A DNA stretch of 64,000 nt, taken from positions 2,978,501-3,042,500 of the forward strand of contig CM034128.1 of assembly GCA_019914995.1 (NCBI GenBank), in the 5' to 3' direction. The position numbers were made by a program, and so were the translations under genes. Shown piece after piece: positions 46,928-57,311 of the stretch. This DNA comes from Acanthochlamys bracteata. Lineage: Eukaryota > Streptophyta > Magnoliopsida > Pandanales > Velloziaceae. Each line of letters starts with the position of its first letter. The first letter of the stretch is position 1. The notes beneath the pieces are model-generated. The model had not been told where the DNA came from. It worked only from the letters and a program-made list of their open reading frames with translations, and did no database searches.

Positions 46928-49650
46928 TGGGGAGGGATATACGCACTCCCTCCCCTGTTGACACTCCCAGGCACTCCCTAACGTGTGCGATCAAGATTAC
47001 ATCAGTCGGTTTGTTGTATTTATTTTCGTCCGAAATCTCACAGCTTCGGAAGGTACGAATCTGACAAATTTACGTATTCTCTCTCATCTCTTCTTTCTAA
47101 AAAAATTATTAACTCTTAATTAATCTTACTTATTTTAATTAATTATTATTAATTAAATCTTTTTTATTTTTTCGCTCTCATTTCTCATCTTTTTCTCACT
47201 GTCTTTTTGAAATTTTGTCCTCTCCGGATCTCTCGAAAGCTGAACAAAAATAATATTTGGAAGAAAATATTTGAAAGAACCACTGTTTGCTGCCGATGTC
47301 GGAGGAGCAACGAAGGCAAAGGAGATGAAGAAAGTGATGAGGAAATTGAGGAAATATAGAGAATGAAGACAGAGAGACAAAGCGACGAAGGACGCTGGCT
47401 TGGAGAAGAAAAGAAGCATTGCTTGGAGAACATGAGAACTAAACAAGAAAGTTGACAACTTTATCAAAAAAAGCTACGAACAGATGAAAAAGTTTGAAGA
47501 TTTTTTGTTTCGTTCTTTTTTTTTTGGGAAAAACCAACATTAATAACATTGATGGAGAGATAAAGCCGACAGATGATTTTGATGATGAATACTTGATGAC
47601 TAGTTCTTGATTGTTGGTATTTTACTCATGAATATTCGGTGTCTTGTTCTTGATTGTTTTCTTTTATTTGGAATAAAACTTAAATTTATAATGTTGAAGC
47701 AAAAGTTGCAACAATGCTTCGGAGAGGATTAACCTGCGGAGAGAGAGATTTCAAGTGAGAATAAGATTTCAAAGAGAACGAAGAGAGAAGATGAAAATTA
47801 GGAACTAAAAGATAGAAGAAAATTTAATTAATAGAAATTAATTAAGAGTTAATTAAAGTTTTTGAAAATAAGAAAGGAGAGAGAGTGAATGTGTCAGATC
47901 CGTAACTTTGAAGTTATCATAAAAAACTGTTGGTTTTTTCTCAACCACTATCATTTCTTCATTTGCAGATCTCTCGCTCTCGCTCCAGCCGAGCGGGATC
48001 TCGTCTTGTCTTCGTCCGGGCCGATTTTCGTTTCCGATCTCGTCCAAATCTTGCAGATTTTGCTGTCGTGTCAGATTTCTTCTTGTTTTCGTCTCCGGGC
48101 TGATTTTCTGTCTCCAATCTTATCCAGATCTATTTGATCTCGGTAGATCTCGCTGTCTTCGTCTCCGATCTCATCCTGGCTTCGTCTCCGAGCCGATTTT
48201 CTTCTCCGATCTCGCTATGTCTTCGTATCTGGCCGTGCTGGAGCTACTCTACGCCGATTTTCGTCTCCGATCTCGTCCAGATCTCGCTCTGCGAATTTAC
48301 TTTTATTTTTTTCGATTTGTTTTTTATTTTTCCGGTTTATTATTTTTTTTTGTTGATTTGTTTTAGTTTTTGTTGATTTATTTTTAGTTTTCTCTGATTT
48401 GTTTTCTGTTTTGTTGATTTGTTTTGTTTAACGATGTATTGGTTAGATTTTGCGGAGTATTGGTTTGATTTTTATGCGATGTATTGGTTTGATTTTTTCG
48501 GTGTATGGCACGGTGTTGTAATTGGGAATCAAAATCTGATTGGGCTACGGTGAGGCAATGATGAGGAAGCGGATTTGCATAATATAGGATATGTTCACCT
48601 CGTTCCTGTTTATTCTTTCTATTCTACACTGCATTTTAAAATAGACAAGATAAGCAGCGATGAGGATGGCCACGGCTAAGCATGATAAAGAACCACACTT
48701 GTAGTTGTAACTTTAGAATGTAGTGCAGATAGCAAAACAACAGTAGTATATTGGTGAGAACAGAATTGGTGGCATTTCTGAATCTAACTCATTGAGTAAA
48801 CACGAATTTGAGCCTCCTCGACTATTGTATCTATTTGTACTCTGTAATGTTTGATTGCTTGTGTTGTAATGAGACAATGTAATCAATGTAACTAGTGTAA
48901 ACCTTGGTGGATGAAATTTAATCAGTATCATCCGGAAAGAATGTACCTGTGGAAAGGATGTAATCCATCTACATCTATTTCTTTGTTCATTAGAGCTACC
49001 TGTGTAATCAAGTTTAATATAAAAATAGTTTAATTATGAATGAAAATGCTGTACAAGTTTCATTTTTTTTATTGATAAATCATGAATGAATGTGCTGGCA
49101 AATTATAAAATGTAATCTCGATGAAATTTCTTTATAGTTCGGAGATGAATGTAAAAAAATAGTCAAATCAAAATATTTTATTTCAGTTTTGTCAACTCTC
49201 ACATGTTTATTACTACAGAGTTTAACCAGTTCCCGCGCACGAGTGTATTTTTTCCCGCTGACTATATTTCTTCTTTTCTTTTGTTTCTTCTTCAGCTTTT
49301 GCTTTCTTCTTTCCTCAGAAGCTCTGTTCCATTTTTCTTTCTGGTTTCTTTCCCACGCAGTTCGACTTTCTTCTTTCTCTTTTTTTACTTTCTGTCTCTC
49401 CGACGACGACAAACTTTCTCGACGTCTCATTTTTCTTTATATGGCTCAACCCATCGTTAATAGCTACGAAACGGTTGGAAGATTTGAACAAGGTTCTTAC
49501 GTTTCTGGATGAAAGTTTATATTACGTGATAAAAATAAGCTTAACAAAATTAAAACCAAAAGCATTATATCATTTTTAATTTTTGTGTTGAAGCTAAACA
49601 GAACATAAGAGAGTTATGGTAACAAAAGAGTAGGTTTGCTCTGTTCTGTA
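46927..49650. repeat. Left inverted arm of the MULE
   Basis: It matches the right arm in reverse orientation. Mirrored open frames at 47153-47467 (-) and 54587-54901 (+) differ at two residues. Those at 48713-48931 (-) and 53083-53301 (+) differ at two residues. Similarity falls near 48,640-48,690 and towards the inner end. The arm contains an array of TTCGTCTCCGATCTC-like units (48,027-48,280), GTTGATTTGTTTT repeats (48,350-48,425) and, at its inner end, the first transposase exon. Confidence 0.85.
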
Positions 49651-52154
49651 GATTTTAAATTTTCTTTTTTTGTGTAGCTTTGGAGCCAAACGAGACTGAA
49701 TGTTTTGCTGCTTCAACTCCGGACATATCAATAGCTCAGAAGAATAATTCACCTTGTTTGGATATGATTTTTCCTAGTCTCGAAGCTGCAAAAGAAATGT
49801 ATATATTCTATGGAAGATCAACCGGATTTAATATTGTTACAAGAAGTACGCAAAAAAGAAAGGAAGGCTCGAGGCAGAAAGCGACTAGCTGTCTAATGAC
49901 TTGTGGACGTTATGGAAATTATAGAGACCATGATAAAAAGAAAATAAATGTGGAGACAGAGATTGAAGCTAGCCAGAAGAGAAACAGAAGTACAACAAAA
50001 TGTGGGTGTCCAGCAAAAATGAAAGTCAACAAACAATCTACTGGATTATGGAAGGTGACTCAGTATATTGACGAGCATAATCACAATATAGTCAGTCCAG
50101 CTAAAAGAATACGTATGCCTATCTGTAAGAATATGCCCGCTGCAGCTAAGATGTTAATTGATTCATTTCGTGATGAAGGCATACCTGTGAACAAAGTTGC
50201 AGATATACTTGACGGATCACAGACTGGTTTTGATGATAGAGATTGCTGGAATCATTTGGAAACTTCAAAGGAATACAAAAAACTTATCAAAGGCGATGCC
50301 ATTGCAGCACTGGATTTTTTTAAGAAAACGAGTTTAGAAGATCCTCACTTTTTCTATGCAATACAAATGGATAACGAAGCAAGGGCAACAAACTTCTTTT
50401 GGGTAGATGGTCGATCACGTTTACAGTTTGAGTATTTTGGCGATGTGATCTTTTTCGACACAACATACAGTAAGAATGTGTATGAAATGCCTTTTGTGCC
50501 GTTTACAGGAGTTAATCACCATATGCAGTCGATTCAGTTTGGTTGTGCTTTGCTTTTAGATGAAATAGAAGAATCTTTTGTTTGGCTTTTTGAAACTTGG
50601 CTTGCAGCTATGAGTGGACGTGCTCCAACTTCTATTATCACTGATCAAGATAGAGCAATGACTACTGCGGTTGAGAAAGTATTTTCTAATACTCGACACC
50701 GATTTTGTTTGTGGCATGTGATGAAAAAAATTTCAGAAAAATTATCACACATTTATTTCAAAAAGTCACGATTCAAGAAAGAAATCAAGATGTGTATTAG
50801 AGAAAGTTATACTCCTAATGACTTTGAAACAAGATGGAAGGAATTGCTATGTATGTACAATTTACAGGAGAACGAATGGATTAAAGGAATGTATGAAATA
50901 CGGAAAAAGTGGGTTTCGGTTTATCATTTGGATACTTTTTATGCTGGCATGAATACTACAGGCCGCTCTGAAGGTATGAACTCTGTTTACAGCAATTTTT
51001 TCAGTTTGACTACAACTCTTCGGGAGTTTATTATGAAGAATGAGAAGTGCTTGGCTAAAATTGCTGAAAAAGAAAAAAAAGAAGATTATATTAGTGAACA
51101 CACTAATCGTATTGTTGATAATCATGCTTTTCTTTTGAAGAGTGCGGCAAATGTATACACGAGAAATGTGTACGATAGGTTTAAAAAAGAATTTGAAAAA
51201 GCTCAAGTTGAGTATGTGTTGCATGATGATGAAAAGGGAACTGATGGTTGCACTTGCTACATTTATAAATCTCGACTGCTTGGTGAATCGTGTGAGTGGA
51301 AGGTGAAATTTAATAATGCTAGCAAAGAAGGTTACTGTGAATGTAAGTTGTTTGAATTTGAAGGAATTCCTTGTGGACACTTGATAAAAATTTTTCAGTC
51401 CCGTGATATAGAGAAAATACCGGATCACTTTATTCTTAAGAGGTGGATAAAAGGGGCTAATAAATACAGAGTTGAATACGACGGTAGAACAATGCAAAGC
51501 CATAACAACTCTGATCTGCTAAGAGCTGCCCAACTATTAAAGATTTCTACTCAGTTGTCATATGAAGCTAGTGAAGCAGATGAGACGTTCCAATTGATGT
51601 TGCAAACATTAAGAGAATTGTCGCTGCGAATTAAAGAAGTAAAGAAGAATAAAGAGAGGTCAGAGGATACATGTGTCGCCAATGAGACTTCACAAGCAAC
51701 TGTTAATGCATCTCAAATTTTACTTTTGAATCCCAGCATCTCGCAAACAAAGGGGAGGAAAAAAGAAAAAAAGGCCTTTAGCGGTGGCAGTAGAATAAAA
51801 AGTGATTTGGAAAAAACCGTCGCAAGAGCTAAGGCGAAGACATGGAGAAGATGTGCATGTTGTAACAAAATTGGCGTTAAACACGACAAGCGAAATTGTC
51901 CTGAAAATCCAAATAAAAAGAAGAAATTAAGTAAGTGTAGTGATTACTTCGTTTTGATTCCTAATATAGTAACTCTTTTCTCAGAATTAAAATTAGTATT
52001 GAGATTTGTTAAATTTTTTTTTTTTACAGTTAATGAGAGGAATGCTGATGAAGACAAAGATGAAGGTGATAATGATTTTACAAATGCAAATGAGGACGGC
52101 GACAGCGATGATGAAACATCAACCGATGATGGCCCTTTACATAGCTTTATATGA
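49441..52154 (+). CDS. FAR1-family MULE transposase
   Basis: Exon 1 is 49441-49492 (ATG, MAQPIVNSYETVGRFEQ) and exon 2 starts at 49678 after TGTGTAG; they join in phase. A third intron-like stretch, 51931-52029 (GTAAGTGT...TTTACAG, 99 bp), is optional: the frame is open with or without it, giving about 842 or 809 residues. Domains: FAR1-type zinc finger (AAKEMYIFYGRSTGFNIV, CLMTC, TKCGCPAKM, DEHNHNI); MULE catalytic domain with Asp in FFDTTYSKN (near 50,455), Asp in IITDQDRAM (near 50,640) and a likely Glu in GRSEGMN (near 50,965); SWIM zinc motif CECKLFEFEGIPCGHL (near 51,340); a CCHC-like CACCNKIGVKHDKRNCP (near 51,860); and an acidic tail. No frameshift or stop is seen, so it could be functional. 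FAR1/FHY3 regulators derive from this transposase family, but the arms show this one is still a transposon gene. Confidence 0.88.
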
Positions 52155-52329
52155 GTTGTATGGCTTTTGTGAAGTATATGAAGTGTATACTTTTGGTTCA
52201 AGTGTATGAGCTCGATCGGCTTTTAATATAAGCTGTTATTGTTAGCCTTGGAATTGTATAGTATAGCTTTTGATATGAGCTAACTAGTACGAGTTCTATG
52301 AATTGAATGATATAAGATGTTAAAATTGT

Positions 52330-55146
52330 GTCAAAAGTTTTAAAATTACAGAACATAGCAGAACTTTTTATTTTTTTGTTACCATAACTCTGTTTTGTTC
52401 TGTTTTTTGTTACCATAACAGAGCAAAACTTCTATTCTGTTTAACTTCAACACAAAAATTAAAATAAAAAATAATTTTTATTTTGATTTTGTTAAGCTTG
52501 TTTTTATATCGGTAAAATAAGATTTCATCTAAAATGATAAAAAAGTTTTTCATATCTTCCAACGGTTTCATAACTAGTGCCGATGGTTTGTGCAATAGAA
52601 AGAAAATTGAGTCGTCGAAAAAGTTTGACGTCTTCGGAGAAGACAAAAAGGAAACAAAAAGAAGAAATCCCATAATGTGTGGGAAAGAAAACAGAAAAAA
52701 AGATAAACAGAACAGAGCCTCTGGGAAAAGAAGAACGCAGAAAAAAAAAGAAGAACACAGTTGAAGAAAAAAATGGTCACAGAATCGGTTAAACACTGTA
52801 GTAATAAACATGTGAGAGTTGACAAAACTGAAATAAAATATTTTGATTTGTCTATTTTTTTACATTCATCTCCGAACTATAAAGAAATTTCATCGAGATT
52901 ACATTTTATAATTTGCCAGCACATTCATTCATGATTTATCAATAAAAAAAATGAAACTTGTACAGCATTTTCATTCATAATTAAACTATTTTTATATTAA
53001 ACTTGATTACACAGGTAGCTCTAATGAACAAAGAAATAGATGTAGATGGATTACATCCTTTCCACAGGTACATTCTTTCCAGATGATACTGATTAAATTT
53101 CATCCACCAAGGTTTACACTAGTTACATTGATTACATTGTCTCATTACAACACAAGCAATCAAACATTCTGTAGTACAAATAGATACAATAGTCGAGGAG
53201 GCTCAAATTCGTGTTTACTCAATGAGTTAGATTCAGAAATGCCACCAATTCTGTTCTCACCAATATACTACTGTTGTTTTGCTATCTGCACTACATTCTA
53301 AAGTTACAAACACGATGGTTCTTTGCATGCGCTTAGCAAATGCCATCCTACTGCCTTACTGTCTATTTTAAAATGCAGTGTAGAATAGAAAGAATAAACA
53401 GGAACGAGGTGAACATATCCTATATTATGCAAATCCGCTTCCTCATCATTGCCTCACCGTAGCCCAATCAGATTTTGATTCCCAATTACAACACCGTGCC
53501 ATACACCGAAAAAATCAAACCAATACATCGCATAAAAATCAAACCAATACACCGTAAAAATTAAACCAATACTCCGCAAAATCTAACCAATACATCGTTA
53601 AACAAAACAAATCAACAAAATGCAAAAACAAATCGAGAAAAACTAAAAATAAATCAACAAAAACTAAAACAAATCAACAAAAAAAATAATAAACCGGAAA
53701 AATAAAAAACAAATCGAAAAAAATAAAAGTAAATTCGCAGAGCGAGATCTGGACGAGATCGGAGACGAAAATCGGCATAGAGTAGCTCCAGCACGGCCAG
53801 ATACGAAGACATAGCGAGATCGGAGAAGAAAATCGGCTCGGAGACGAAGCCAGGATGAGATCGGAGACGAAGACAATGAGATCTACCGAGATCAAATAGA
53901 TCCGGATAAGATTGGAGATGTAAAATCAAATCGGAGACGAAAAACAGAAGAAATCGGACACGACAAAGAAAATCGCAAGATTTGGACGAGATCGGAAACG
54001 AAAATCGGCCCGGACGAAGATAAGACGAGATCCCGCTCGGCTGGAGCGAGAGCGAGAGATCTGCAAATGAAGGAAATGATAGTGGTTGAGAAAAAACCAA
54101 CAGTTTTTTATGATAACTTCAAAGTTACGGATCTGACACATTCACGAATTCTCTCTCCTTTCTTATTTTCAAAAACTTTAATTAACTCTTAATTAATTTT
54201 ACTTATCTTAATTAATTTTTATTAATTAAATTTTCTTCTATCTTTTAGTTTCTAATTTTCATCTTCTATCTTATTTTCACTTGAAATCTTATTTTCACTT
54301 GAAATCTCTCTCTCCGTAGGTTAATCCTCTCCGAAGCATTGTTGCAACTTTTGCTTCAACATTATAAATTTAAGTTTTATTCCAAATAAAAGAAAACAAT
54401 CAAGAACAAGACACCGAATATTCATGAGTAAAATACCAACAATCAAGAACTAGTCATCAAGTATTCATCATCAAAATCATCTGTCGGCTTTATCTCTCCA
54501 TCAATGTTATTAATGTTGGTTTTTCCCAAAAAAAAAAAGAACGAAACAAAAAATCTTCAAACTTTTTCATCTGTTCGTAGCTTTTTTTGATAAAGTTGTC
54601 AACTTTCTTGTTTAGTTCTCATGTTCTCCAAGCAATGCTTCTTTTCTTCTCCAAGCCAGCGTCCTTCGTCGCTTTGTCTCTCTGTCTTCATTCTCTATAT
54701 TTCCTCAATTTCCTCATCACTTTCTTCATCTCCTTTGCCTTCGTTGCTCCTCCGACATCGGCAGCAAACAGTGGTTCTTTCAAATATTTTCTTCCAAATA
54801 TTATTTTTGTTCAGCTTTCGAGAGATCCGGGGAGGACAAAATTTCAAAAAGACAGTGAGAAAAAGATGAGAAATGAGAGCGAAGAAATAAAAAAGATTTA
54901 ATTAATAATAATTAATTAAAATAAGTAAGATTAATTAAGAGTTAATAATTTTTGTAGAAAGAAGAGATGAGAGAGAATACGTAAATCTGTCAGATTCGTA
55001 CTTTCCGAAGCTGTGAGATTTCGGACGAAAAAAAAATTTTCGGACGAAAATAAATGCAACAAACCGACTGATGTAATCTTGATCGCACACGTTAGGGAGT
55101 GCCTGGGAGTGTCAACAGGGGAGGGAGTGCGTATATCCCTCCCCAT
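52330..55146. repeat. Right inverted arm of the MULE
   Basis: The inverted partner of 46,927-49,650. It carries a mirror of transposase exon 1 at about 52,545-52,596 (minus strand) in which the start ATG reads ATT. It also has an extra AATTTTTTTTTCGTCCGA-like duplication near 55,030 that the left arm lacks. Confidence 0.85.
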
Positions 55147-56190
55147 ATATATTTGAATCATATTTCAGTTACACTAAGTTTATGTAGCAACCTTTGCACT
55201 TCAATTGAAATTTAACGGAAGTTCTCAACCTACAAGATCACTTAATAGAGCCTAAATTACTTGCAATACAAAGAAACATGCAGTGAGCTGCTGCTAAAAG
55301 TGGTGTGAAGAAGCAAAGTAGCCTACCTTAACCGAGTTGTGGTCCAGCACTATAGCCTTTTTGCAATCCTCCTCTACTCTGGTCCACTCACTGCAGAACC
55401 CCATCAACCAGAATGTGCATATCAAACATCAATTGTATGCATTTGACAATTAAGCTAAAAACAAGGGATAAGATGTCTACGAACTTCCGCTTCCTGTAGC
55501 AAAGTGCCCTGTTTGTCCAGTACACTGCAACATCAGGACACAAAGCAATTGCCTGTAATGTCAAAACGGTAAGATCAAATAATACCAATAGTATCAACCT
55601 AAAATAGAAAAGCACATACGATAACTTGGTGTTAAGAGTATTAACACCCTAAGTATCAAGAGCAATACGCCTAAACCAGCAAACTGAAGGACTAAATTAA
55701 TTAACTTAAGCTCAAAGGAAAACGCTAGTAGGGAGGTATTTGTCGAGGACTTTCCCCATAGTAGGAACAAATAAATTGCAAAAACCAGATTTTGCTTCAA
55801 TATATAGACATATGGAAGAGACCCTTTTTCTCCACATCGACGCACATCTAAATCAAAATAAACGGCAGGAAAGCAGAAAAAAAAATTACAAGTATCAGAG
55901 CTTCTTGACAACGTAAAACCAAAGACAGAAAAAGTTTTCTGCAACACAAACGAGCAGCGTAAAATCGAAAGATCCAAATCCAATGAGCAGCACAGCATTC
56001 AGAAACCGCAAAGACCCGAAATTTCAACAAAAAACATTAAGACAAATCGAACGAGGAACACCTCGGTGTACGCATCGGTTGCACCACCAATCCGGTCTTT
56101 CTTGAAGAAATTGTTCCCGTCTTGACGGAGTTGCTCCGCTTGCTTCGCTACATCGCCGGCACCGGCGCCATTACGAAAGCTAACAACTTT

Positions 56191-57311
56191 ATTCCCCCCT
56201 TTTCTTCAAATCAATTCAGTGAAAACAAACAAAAGATAAGACACGCTATTAGAAGAGAAGAAGAAATCCAATGACCCATTAGTTTGGTTGAATTCTGGAA
56301 GAAGAGCAAATAATAATGGAAGTCTGTCCTGGATGGCTCATGATATTCACTATTTGCAAGAACTGTCTTCCATTTTTCATTTTTAGACTGGACCAGAGTT
56401 TCTAGCAATCTTAACCAAGAAATTAGAAGTTCACAGAATGTTCCAGCACAGTTTGAATTCCAGCAAAGATGGATTAGATTAGATTAGATTAGATCAGAAG
56501 AATTACCGGCTACTGATGTTGACAACTTCTTCAGGGAAAAGAAAATTGTTAGCATTCATAGAAAACATAAGTATAAATTTCATAGACCATAAGATCTCTG
56601 CAGTTCAGAGAAGTAATCCAAACAAATTACTAAAACCATCTTGTTCATTCACCAAGATTCCATTGAAATTGTCTTCACATTCCATACTCCATATTACCAT
56701 AATGCTTTATTCATCTGTAGAAATCATAGAAAGAGTTATACCAAATTTAATGATATGGTCGAACCTTAAGAAACTACAAAGATTAGAAGCTTGATCTAAG
56801 AAGACATACTGTTGAGTTCTAACTTCTGATTTTAGACTTTGGAGAGCAGAAAGATGCAATGGCAAAATTCCAATCTCTTCCTTATAAGAATGGGATCCAT
56901 ATTTGTCAATAAAGCAAAATCGTAGTTAAAGATGCCGACCTCTACAACTGTCCTATCTAGCGGTTAGAGAATGAAGCTTTCAGTATTGAATCATGCCTAC
57001 TTCAAATTCAAGCTTCGCTTTTGCAGAACAATATCTAGAATGTGCAGTAATCTTAACAAGCATAATTGAAAGCAGAGTACCAATCTCCTTCACAATTTAA
57101 ACCAAAGTAGCAGTAGTCATTTTAAATTGAAATTTATTGGCCATCAGCGCATGTTTTCAACACCGTAACAGAATGTAGAATTCACTTAACAACATCTCAA
57201 ACAACAAGGTCTAGATTTCTACATTATTCGACTTAAGCAGAAAGAGAAAGAAAGCACACGACTAGTGGGCTTGTCCATCCTGTTCAGAAATTTCCACCAC
57301 GGATGCTGGCA
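56191..57311. other. Region between the CHIP-like gene and the zeta GST gene
   Basis: A (GATTA)n microsatellite lies at 56,471-56,494. The CHIP 5' region (promoter or an undetected first exon) should lie here on the minus strand. The minus-strand frame at 56211-56408 ends in a stop before the first TPR block and is not joined to it directly. No other gene was recognised. Confidence 0.45.

Larger units (their letters stand above)
46927..55146 (+). mobile_element. Autonomous-looking Mutator-like element (MULE) with about 2.7-kb inverted arms
   Basis: The two ends are inverted copies: GGGGAGGGATATACGCACTC at 46929 is mirrored at 55144, with one mismatch over roughly the first 100 bases. Homology continues with small indels to about 49,650 (left) and 52,330 (right), so arms are about 2.7 kb and the unique centre about 2.7 kb. 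The centre carries one FAR1-type transposase on the + strand. The terminal 50 bases hold three CACTCCC words (944-950, 962-968 and 972-978 after 46,000). The target duplication is obscured by TA repeats: ATATAGAT on the left against ATATATAT on the right. It lies in intron 3 of the CHIP-like gene, antisense to it. Large arms, a MULE/SWIM transposase and an 8-9 bp target all fit the Mutator superfamily. Confidence 0.9.
44345..56190 (-). pseudogene. CHIP: CHIP-type TPR/U-box ubiquitin ligase gene, probably broken, with an 8.2-kb transposon in intron 3
   Basis: Exon blocks: about 56,190-56062, 55552-55485, 55390-55327, 46343-46272, 45077-44945, 44844-44697, about 44,640-44557 and 44470-44345. 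They spell CHIP, the Hsp70/Hsp90-binding E3 ligase. TPRs: AKQAEQLRQDGNNFFKKDR, AIALCPDVAVYWTNRALCY, EWTRVEEDCKKAIVLDHNSV, GHYMLGLAMLERQEF. A helical linker follows (YMVEEIWQVLAKAKYMEW, ETCEAAL). The U-box starts near FRDPVITPCGVTYERAVLLEH, and the tail is KFDPTTREPLDRHHLVPNLAVKEAV..GWAYKMG. Three lesions: no ATG in frame at the 5' end (the expected position reads GGG); one base missing in exon 5 after GCTTTGGATCTGGGGAGA, giving a frameshift; and a deletion removing the start of the U-box (about eight codons with the conserved CC), leaving DY-stop just before IFRDP. Splice sites are otherwise intact. A TPR-only product from an upstream start is possible, but a working ligase is not. Confidence 0.82.

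Noticed and set aside
50862..51503. 213-codon minus-strand open frame
   Set aside because: It is the antisense shadow of the MULE transposase; its residues show no motif and the plus strand has clear domain structure.
49680..52154. Domesticated FAR1/FHY3-type transcription factor
   Set aside because: The gene is flanked by full inverted arms with MULE termini and its first exon lies in the arm, so it is a transposon gene.
53654..54100. 148-codon Ser/Phe/Arg-rich frame in the right MULE arm (and its left-arm counterparts near 47,889-48,376)
   Set aside because: It is produced by the repeated TCGTCTCCGATCTC units; the frame differs between arms and has no domain.
56211..56408. 65-codon minus-strand frame as the missing CHIP 5' exon
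   Set aside because: It ends in stop codons before the first TPR block and no donor/acceptor pair joins it in phase in a convincing way.
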